Source: Nitrososphaerota archaeon | Lineage (GTDB): Archaea > Thermoproteota > Nitrososphaeria > Nitrososphaerales > JAHFOH01 | Assembly (NCBI GenBank): GCA_023266955.1 | Contig: JAHFOH010000034.1 | Coordinates: 1-11,126 of the forward strand | Direction: 5' to 3' | Length of the DNA: 11,126 nt | Part shown: positions 7,042 through 11,126 of the stretch, one piece after another | Numbering within the stretch: the stretch's first letter is position 1 | Layout: every line of letters starts with the position of its first letter | Made by a program: the position numbers and the translations under genes | The notes under the pieces: generated by a model | Told to the model about the DNA's origin: nothing | Seen by the model: the letters and a program-made list of their open reading frames with translations, nothing else | Databases searched by the model: none

Positions 7042-7599
7042 TTGGAGGAGCTTTTGGAAAAGCTGTATGAGCTTCTACAGAATGAAAAGAAGACTGATGA
7101 GCTTACGAAGATACCCAAAACAATCTATAGAGACGCTGCAAGGCACATCAGATCCTTCAGAAGCAGCGTCATACATGAACGGGAGGATCTTCCGGGGAGG
7201 ATTGCAGCGAAAGAGAGAGAGTTGATAGTGAGGCTAGTGCAAAGGCTTTTGGAATCAAGAGTTAGGAAGGTGATTGAAGCAGACGGTGAAATCAGTAGTG
7301 AGAACTTGCTCTCCGAAGAGAAGTATGTGGTGGATCCACTGGAGCTGTCTCGAAAGAGGTTGAGGAGAGTCGTAGCAGCAATTGGGGACGGTCAGAACAC
7401 TGTTTTAGAATCCGTCGCCCGGCTGACTGCGTCTAAGTATATGGCGGTAAGGTTTTTACAGGCATTTCCGGCGACCATGGGGACCGATCTGGTGAAGCAT
7501 GGACCTTTCCAATCAGAGGACGTCGCATATCTGCCTGTGGAGAATGCTAAACCCCTTATCAAACAGGGTATAGTTGAGGAGATCTGGGTGGAGGAGTAA
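7042..7599 (+). CDS. gins51: GINS complex subunit, probably Gins51 (Sld5/Psf1 type)
   Basis: GINS is part of the replicative CMG helicase and links MCM and the Cdc45/RecJ homologue. The 185 residues have a helical N-terminal A domain (for example YRDAARHIRSFRSSVI and AAKERELIVRLVQRLLESRV), a linker at about 78-140, and a small C-terminal B domain (about 141-185). The B domain reads FPATMGTDLVKHGPF, then EDVAYLPVENAKPLI, the usual GPF-x-x-xDV-x-LP-x-xNA-x-xLI pattern. The A-then-B order is that of the Gins51 class, and location next to priS is common in archaea. The start is TTG at 7042, with AAGGTG (7029-7034) about 7 bases upstream inside the priS end. The next in-frame TTG and ATG would remove helix residues. 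The stop shares one base with the rpl44e ATG. Confidence 0.88.
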   Translation: MEELLEKLYELLQNEKKTDELTKIPKTIYRDAARHIRSFRSSVIHEREDLPGRIAAKERELIVRLVQRLLESRVRKVIEADGEISSENLLSEEKYVVDPLELSRKRLRRVVAAIGDGQNTVLESVARLTASKYMAVRFLQAFPATMGTDLVKHGPFQSEDVAYLPVENAKPLIKQGIVEEIWVEE

Positions 7600-7877
7600 T
7601 GAAAGTTCCTAAGGAGATACGCACGTATTGCCCCCGAGATAGGAGGCATACGATTCACCTTGTTTCGATATATAAGAGGGGTAAAGAGCGAGTTATGTCT
7701 TTGGGTGCAAGGAGGCACGCGGAGGATAAGAAGGGTTACGGAGGCCAGAAGTTCCCTGAACTCGTGAGAACCGCAAAGACGACTAAGAAGCAGACTCTGA
7801 AACTGAAGTGTAAGGAATGTGGACACACCATTATGAGAGAAGGAATCCGGCTGAGAAAGATGGAGATCTTGGCCTAG
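7599..7877 (+). CDS. rpl44e: Large-subunit ribosomal protein L44e
   Basis: L44e (eL42) is a zinc-ribbon protein near the ribosomal E site. The 92 residues begin MKVPKEIRTYCP and include the conserved GYGGQKFPE and AKTTKKQTLKLKCKECG, ending near RKMEIL, as in the family. Archaeal members normally have CPxC at 11-14 and CxxC at 71-74. Here Cys11, Cys71 and Cys74 are present, but position 14 is Asp (CPRDRRHT, codon GAT at 7638-7640). The ATG overlaps the GINS stop by one base, so the two are probably translationally coupled. rps27e follows after 8 bases. Confidence 0.97.
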   Translation: MKVPKEIRTYCPRDRRHTIHLVSIYKRGKERVMSLGARRHAEDKKGYGGQKFPELVRTAKTTKKQTLKLKCKECGHTIMREGIRLRKMEILA

Positions 7878-7885
7878 GTGATAGT

Positions 7886-8083
7886 ATGAGGAGGGAGAGG
7901 ATTCCTATTCCAAAACCCAGGAGTACGTTCCTATTAGTTCAATGTACGAACTGTGGAAATGAGCAACCTGTATTTTCAAGCACAACCAAAGATGTGAAGT
8001 GTAAAGTTTGCCAGCATCCTATCGCTGAGAGGACGGGTGGAAAGGCCAGGATTCTAGGTGCCGTACTAAGAAGGTTAGACTAG
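7886..8083 (+). CDS. rps27e: Small-subunit ribosomal protein S27e
   Basis: S27e is a small zinc-ribbon protein of the 30S subunit. From the ATG at 7886 it has 65 residues with a complete four-Cys ribbon: Cys20 and Cys23 (VQCTNCGNEQPVFS), then Cys39 and Cys42 (VKCKVC). The C-terminal GGKARILGAVLRRLD is typical. A longer upstream frame beginning at 7817 overlaps rpl44e and adds non-family residues, so it was rejected as the start. GGTGAT at 7877-7882 is a strong complement to the end of 16S rRNA and lies just before the ATG. It is the last gene of the plus-strand cluster. In many archaea aIF2-alpha follows here; in this genome it does not. Confidence 0.97.
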   Translation: MRRERIPIPKPRSTFLLVQCTNCGNEQPVFSSTTKDVKCKVCQHPIAERTGGKARILGAVLRRLD

Positions 8084-8111
8084 AGTTCCACGCATGTCTT
8101 AGGCTTGCGCA

Positions 8112-8139
8112 GAAAAAATTATTTTTTCAGAAATTTTTT
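8112..8139. terminator. A/T-rich convergent terminator, probably bidirectional
   Basis: GAAAAAAT-T-ATTTTTTC (8112-8128) is an A/T-rich inverted repeat, followed by a second T6 run at 8134-8139. Archaeal RNA polymerase stops at T-rich tracts without needing a strong hairpin. On the plus strand the two T runs lie 39-56 bases after the rps27e stop. On the minus strand the A6 run becomes T6 about 50 bases past the UDG stop. The element can therefore serve both convergent clusters. Confidence 0.7.
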
Positions 8140-8165
8140 CCCAGTGCAGTACAATCAACGCCAAC

Positions 8166-8858
8166 TTATTCTATTGGCGGGACCAGACTTCTTACCTTCC
8201 TGAAGACTTTCATCCACATCCTCCAAGTCAGTCTCCCAGTCTGAGTGTTTTGTCTGCTAGGATGGTACGACGCTACCAGCGTAGGAGATCCGTGGCTCAG
8301 TCGATACACCTTGCCATGCCCGAATCGAAGTCTATGCATTTCCCGTCCGTTTACAAGCTTAAGATAACTTTCAAAGGCTATTCTTCCTAGAGTTAGGACA
8401 ACTTTCACCTTCTTTAGGATTCTCAATTCCTCGCTAAGGTACTCGGAACAATTGTCAATCTCCTCGCTTGTTGGCCTATTCTTAGGGGGCGCACAACGCA
8501 CAACTGCAGTCACATACACCGATTTCAGCTTCAGCCCGTCATCCTTACTGACTGTGTAGGGTTGGTTGGCTAAACCTGTTTCATAAAGAGCCTTCACTAG
8601 CCATTGTCCAGAACTATCTCCAGTGAACATTCTTCCAGTACGGTTGGCACCATGCGCTGCAGGAGCTAGTCCAATTATGAGAAGGCTGGCTTGGGGGTCT
8701 CCGAAGCCTGGCACAGGTTTTCCCCAATAATCCCAATCCATGAACATCCTAGTCTTTTTACGAGCAATTTCTGTGCAATGCAATCTGAGGCGTGGGCACC
8801 TCTCACAGGAGATTACTCGCTGCGCAAGGAGCTGTAGCTGATGGTTATCGGGTGGCAC
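8166..8858 (-). CDS. Family 5 uracil-DNA glycosylase (UDGb type, Fe-S)
   Basis: The enzyme removes uracil (and in this family also hypoxanthine and other deaminated bases) from DNA as the first step of base-excision repair. The 230 residues carry the motif GLAPAAHGANRTGRMFTGD (63-81). Its Ala-rich start, without the polar Asp/Asn of other UDG families, is diagnostic of family 5. The second motif is HPSRQNTQTGRLT (199-211). Four Cys at 18, 21, 122 and 137 (ISCERC, VVRC, DNC) match the 4Fe-4S ligands. The start is GTG at 8858, which gives MPPDNHQLQ; it lies 10 bases after the stop of the upstream gene, so the two are probably co-transcribed. It is the last gene of the minus-strand cluster that begins with aromatic catabolism genes. 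Confidence 0.93.
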   Translation of the reverse strand: MPPDNHQLQLLAQRVISCERCPRLRLHCTEIARKKTRMFMDWDYWGKPVPGFGDPQASLLIIGLAPAAHGANRTGRMFTGDSSGQWLVKALYETGLANQPYTVSKDDGLKLKSVYVTAVVRCAPPKNRPTSEEIDNCSEYLSEELRILKKVKVVLTLGRIAFESYLKLVNGREMHRLRFGHGKVYRLSHGSPTLVASYHPSRQNTQTGRLTWRMWMKVFRKVRSLVPPIE

Positions 8859-8868
8859 GGCTGTGAAG

Positions 8869-9447
8869 TTAGGTCGATTTTTCGTTCTGTTTTACGGGTG
8901 GCACGATCTTCATTATACTTAATTCCGTCCATTTGTTAGCGACCTCATCCCTTCTCGGCTTATAGACTGAGTCGAAGAAGGCCTTGCCGGAAAGTATGGT
9001 TTCATGGTCAAATTTCCGAGTAGTTTCTAAAGCCTCTTCCCAAGCATGTTTGAAGCCTCCGAGAAATCTTGATTCGATCTGTCTTTTGAAGTCTTTCTCT
9101 GTTTGTATTGTTCCTCCTATGGTAAAGTAGAGCTTACCCTCTCGCTCCTCCTTAAACGCCATTTCATCACCCAGACGATAGATATCCACTGCTTCAACTT
9201 TAGGCCTCGCTCTCGCCTCCCTGAATTCTCGACTTAGCGGTGAAGTTCCCTTGAATCCACGTTTAGCAGCAGCGTAAAAGATTGCGCGATTTAGTCCCCA
9301 CGAGAGCGCTGACTCCAAGGGGAGACCTAGCATGTGGGCTCTTGCAGCCTGCAGTGTCGCCATAACTTGGAAGCGTCCGACAGCCATCTTCGGCGTTCGG
9401 TTGTTTAGTTTAGGGGCTCTTAACGGTTTTGAGGTGAATGATGCCAA
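8869..9447 (-). CDS. Uncharacterised protein, about 190 residues
   Basis: I do not recognise the family. The longest frame begins at TTG 9447 (192 residues) and overlaps the end of the ABM-like gene by 28 bases. The ATG at 9387 (172 residues, starting MAVGRFQVMATLQAARAH) is a strong alternative and leaves a 32-base gap; the extra 20 residues would be a basic, Pro-rich leader. The visible protein is soluble: a helical, Ala-rich N-terminal part (MATLQAARAHMLGLPLESA, then LNRAIFYAAAKRGFKG), a basic linker (SREFREARARPK), a mixed middle with LYFTIGGTIQTEKDF, and helices to the C-terminus ending near KIVPPVKQNEKST. There are no Cys, signal peptide or membrane segments. Its place between the ABM-like gene and udg, with small gaps on both sides, makes it part of the same transcription unit. 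A role in homogentisate breakdown is possible but unproven. Confidence 0.75.
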   Translation of the reverse strand: MASFTSKPLRAPKLNNRTPKMAVGRFQVMATLQAARAHMLGLPLESALSWGLNRAIFYAAAKRGFKGTSPLSREFREARARPKVEAVDIYRLGDEMAFKEEREGKLYFTIGGTIQTEKDFKRQIESRFLGGFKHAWEEALETTRKFDHETILSGKAFFDSVYKPRRDEVANKWTELSIMKIVPPVKQNEKST

Positions 9448-9743
9448 CTACCGATTTGGCTTCTGATAGTGTAGAATCCCACCCAGTTTACACCTTCGAT
9501 TAACGGTCTCATGGCTGCCCTTCTCTCCTTCTCCTTGCTACTTTGCATGTAGGCCTGACATGTTTCTCTGCTGCTCCAGACGCTGATTCCGATGATTTCG
9601 TTAGCATCTTTGTCAGATATACAAAGATAGGCTGTGATAAGGCCCTTCGGTCTTCTCTTAGGCGTCCACGCCTCGTTGAAATCATCTAGTCTATCTGGCT
9701 TGATTGTTCTGGAGATTAGCCAAAGATATGTTCCCCTAGACAA
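9420..9743 (-). CDS. ABM-like small dimeric alpha/beta-barrel protein
   Basis: The 107 residues look like a ferredoxin-like ABM/dimeric alpha/beta-barrel domain. The N-terminal strand is YLWLISRTIKPDRLDDF, a middle strand is GLITAYLCI, the segment EIIGISVWSSRETCQAYMQS (49-68) is the usual strand plus Trp-Ser-Ser/Glu helix start, and KERRAAMRPLIEG precedes a last strand at VGFYTI. Such proteins include small cofactor-free monooxygenases, heme-binding enzymes and isomerase-like members, so the reaction cannot be named. The residues after about 94 (RSQIGSWHHSPQNR) look like a non-conserved tail. The start is TTG at 9743, with GGGAG about 12 bases upstream and 18 bases after the homogentisate dioxygenase stop. 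The position directly downstream of that dioxygenase suggests a link to aromatic ring breakdown. Confidence 0.8.
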   Translation of the reverse strand: MSRGTYLWLISRTIKPDRLDDFNEAWTPKRRPKGLITAYLCISDKDANEIIGISVWSSRETCQAYMQSSKEKERRAAMRPLIEGVNWVGFYTIRSQIGSWHHSPQNR

Positions 9744-9761
9744 GGCAGCCAGCTCCCTTCA

Positions 9762-10925
9762 TCACCTCACTCCCTCAAGCCAACTGAAAGGATAGCTCGG
9801 ATCATCATATCTCTCAGCCATCTTCGTGAGGTTTAATGGTTTGTAGGCTTCAACCATTATCGCATACTCCTCTGTTTTCTCCTTGCCCAAGCTGGATTCA
9901 ACTACTCCTGGTTGGGGGCCGTGGTGAATCCCCCTTCTATGAAGTGTAATGGAGCCCAATTCAATCCCCTTTCTGCTCATGAATTGGCTGCTCACGTAAT
10001 AGAGCATTTCATCGCTGTCTATGTTGCTGTGATAATAGGGCACAGGGACTGCTTGGGGATGATAATCAAGTTTCCTAGGAACGAATGAGAGCACCATGAA
10101 TCCCTGAGCTTCAAACGTCTGATGCACTGGTGGAGGCTGATGAATCCTACCGGTGATAGGCTCAAAGTCAGCTATGTTAAGAGCCCAGGGATACAAGTAT
10201 CCGTCCCAGCCCACAACATCAAAAGGATGATGATTGAAATGGTATGCCATCAACGATCGTCCTATCTTCACTCTAACTTCGAAATCCCCAGTTTCCATGA
10301 ACGTTTCAAGGCTGCTGGGTCTTTTGATATCTCGCTCATAGAATGGTGACTGCTCAAGAAGCTGGCCATACTCGTTCCTGTATCGCTTGGGTGTTTCAAT
10401 TGCGCTAGGAGACTCTATTAGGAGAAATCTGCACGAGGCCTCACCCAGTTGCAGTCTGTATGTCGTGCCTCTTGGAATGACTAGATAGTCTCCCTGATTG
10501 AATGGAAGAGTTCCGAAGATGCTTTGAAGCTCACCCTTGCCTTCATGTATGAAATAGAGTTCATCAGCCTCTCCGTTACGGAAGAAATGCCTCATCGATT
10601 CTCTAGGGCGGCAGACGGAGATCGAGACATCATTGTTGAACAGTAGCATGTTTCGTGATTCAATTGGATCCTTCCCCTCCTCCACGTTCTTCGTCCTGAT
10701 ATGATGATGCCTATGTTCAGACAGATTCCATTGCCCAAGCTCTTCGTCTGCCAGTTTCACGATTCTAGTTACTTCAGTTGGCGGATCATGGTGATACAGG
10801 ATAGAATATAGTCCTGAGAATCCCTCCGTTCCAAAGACTTCTTCGTGATACAATCCTCCATCTGGCTTTCTGAACTGGGTGTGCCTCTTCGGAGGGATTT
10901 GACCTAGGGAGTGGTAGCTTGGCAT
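9762..10925 (-). CDS. hmgA: Homogentisate 1,2-dioxygenase
   Basis: The enzyme opens the ring of homogentisate with O2 to give maleylacetoacetate, in tyrosine and phenylalanine breakdown; it is an Fe(II) cupin. The 387 residues have an N-terminal cupin-like domain (DELYFIHEGKGELQSIFG, 121-138; DYLVIPRGTTYRL, 146-158). The C-terminal catalytic part has HHPFDVVGWDGYLYPWALN (232-250), PPPVHQTFEAQGFMV (264-278), PYYHSNIDSDEMLYYV (296-311) and ITLHRRGIHHGPQPG (326-340). His299, Glu306 and His335 are the likely iron ligands. The protein is shorter than animal forms (about 445 residues) and resembles the shorter bacterial/archaeal subgroup. The ATG at 10925 shares one base with the stop of the upstream fumarylacetoacetate hydrolase, a strong sign of an operon. 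A related but different ring-cleavage substrate cannot be excluded. Confidence 0.88.
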   Translation of the reverse strand: MPSYHSLGQIPPKRHTQFRKPDGGLYHEEVFGTEGFSGLYSILYHHDPPTEVTRIVKLADEELGQWNLSEHRHHHIRTKNVEEGKDPIESRNMLLFNNDVSISVCRPRESMRHFFRNGEADELYFIHEGKGELQSIFGTLPFNQGDYLVIPRGTTYRLQLGEASCRFLLIESPSAIETPKRYRNEYGQLLEQSPFYERDIKRPSSLETFMETGDFEVRVKIGRSLMAYHFNHHPFDVVGWDGYLYPWALNIADFEPITGRIHQPPPVHQTFEAQGFMVLSFVPRKLDYHPQAVPVPYYHSNIDSDEMLYYVSSQFMSRKGIELGSITLHRRGIHHGPQPGVVESSLGKEKTEEYAIMVEAYKPLNLTKMAERYDDPSYPFSWLEGVR

Positions 10926-11126
10926 TATTGCACCTTCCTCCTCGCTTCGCCGACGGTATTTCTAAGGACACCAAGTCTCTCCACCTCCAACTCAACGACA
11001 TCACTCGGTTTTAACCATCCGTACTTCTCGGGACCAAGTTCGAGAATGCAGCCTGTTCCCACAGTTCCCGATCCAATGACTTCACCGGGATAAAGGTAGA
11101 CATCTTGAGACGCTCTGGAGATCATT
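10925..11126 (-). CDS. Fumarylacetoacetate hydrolase family protein, C-terminal part (partial)
   Basis: Only the last 66 or so residues are in the window; the gene continues past the right edge. LYPGEVIGSGTVGTG followed by CILELGP is the family's conserved strand-turn near the active site, and WLKPSDVVELEVERLGVLRNTV is its usual C-terminus. The Met at 11125 belongs to the internal IS/ASQD region and is not the start. In this context the likely reaction is hydrolysis of fumarylacetoacetate to fumarate and acetoacetate, the last step after homogentisate cleavage. The wider family also includes acylpyruvate hydrolases and related decarboxylases. The stop shares one base with the ATG of hmgA. Confidence 0.88.
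   Translation of the reverse strand, partial: MISRASQDVYLYPGEVIGSGTVGTGCILELGPEKYGWLKPSDVVELEVERLGVLRNTVGEARRKVQ

Noticed and set aside
7392..7826. A 144-residue minus-strand frame opposite gins51 and rpl44e
   Set aside because: It lies entirely antisense to two well-supported genes, and its product is Ser/Leu/Arg-rich without family motifs, as expected of a shadow frame.
7817..8083. Longer 88-residue version of S27e
   Set aside because: The extra N-terminal residues overlap rpl44e and do not belong to the family; ATG 7886 has a strong GGTGAT ahead of it.
1..11126. CRISPR array, insertion sequence, prophage or defence system
   Set aside because: There are no repeated spacers, transposase-like products or terminal repeats, and nearly all DNA is accounted for by housekeeping or metabolic genes.

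Overview
The window is a gene-dense piece of an archaeal chromosome. Archaeal markers are the AglB/Stt3 oligosaccharyltransferase, aIF2-alpha, Nop10, both subunits of the eukaryote-type primase, a GINS subunit, and ribosomal proteins L44e and S27e. Moderate base composition, TATA-like boxes placed for leaderless or short-leader transcripts, frequent TTG starts, and a homogentisate/fumarylacetoacetate catabolic pair suggest a TACK-type lineage (thaumarchaeal or bathyarchaeal relatives). That placement is inference only; there is no rRNA or tRNA in the window to fix it.

Layout. Positions 1-242 hold a possible minus-strand gene start running off the left edge, then the gcvH promoter region. Positions 243-659 (+) encode the lipoyl carrier GcvH. 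Positions 729-2936 (+) encode AglB. Convergent to it, on the minus strand, lie a two-CBS-domain protein (4532-4086), aIF2-alpha (3928-3119) and a 56-residue Nop10 (3126-2956) that overlaps the end of aIF2-alpha. A divergent spacer of about 230 bp (4533-4762) carries hairpins and promoters for both sides. On the plus strand follows a compact informational cluster: priL, priS, a GINS subunit, rpl44e and rps27e (4763-8083), ending in an A/T-rich convergent, probably bidirectional terminator near 8112-8139. The right side is a tight minus-strand cluster, read from the right edge: the end of a fumarylacetoacetate hydrolase, homogentisate 1,2-dioxygenase, an ABM-like dimeric alpha/beta-barrel protein, an unrecognised protein of about 190 residues, and a family 5 uracil-DNA glycosylase.

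How the parts relate. The central cluster couples replication initiation (primase plus the GINS part of the CMG helicase) to translation (L44e, S27e). In many archaea L44e-S27e-aIF2-alpha-Nop10 form one run; here the aIF2-alpha-Nop10 half lies on the opposite strand about 4 kb away. The right cluster carries the ring-cleavage and terminal hydrolysis steps of tyrosine/homogentisate breakdown. The intermediate maleylacetoacetate isomerase is not visible, and two genes of unassigned function lie directly downstream.

Most notable observations: matching Cys-to-Asp replacements in the first zinc knuckle of both L44e and Nop10; an extra zinc-ribbon-like insertion inside the PriS zinc knuckle; an inverted repeat that overlaps both the promoter and the ribosome binding site of aIF2-alpha; and the homogentisate operon with its two unexplained genes and a DNA-repair enzyme.
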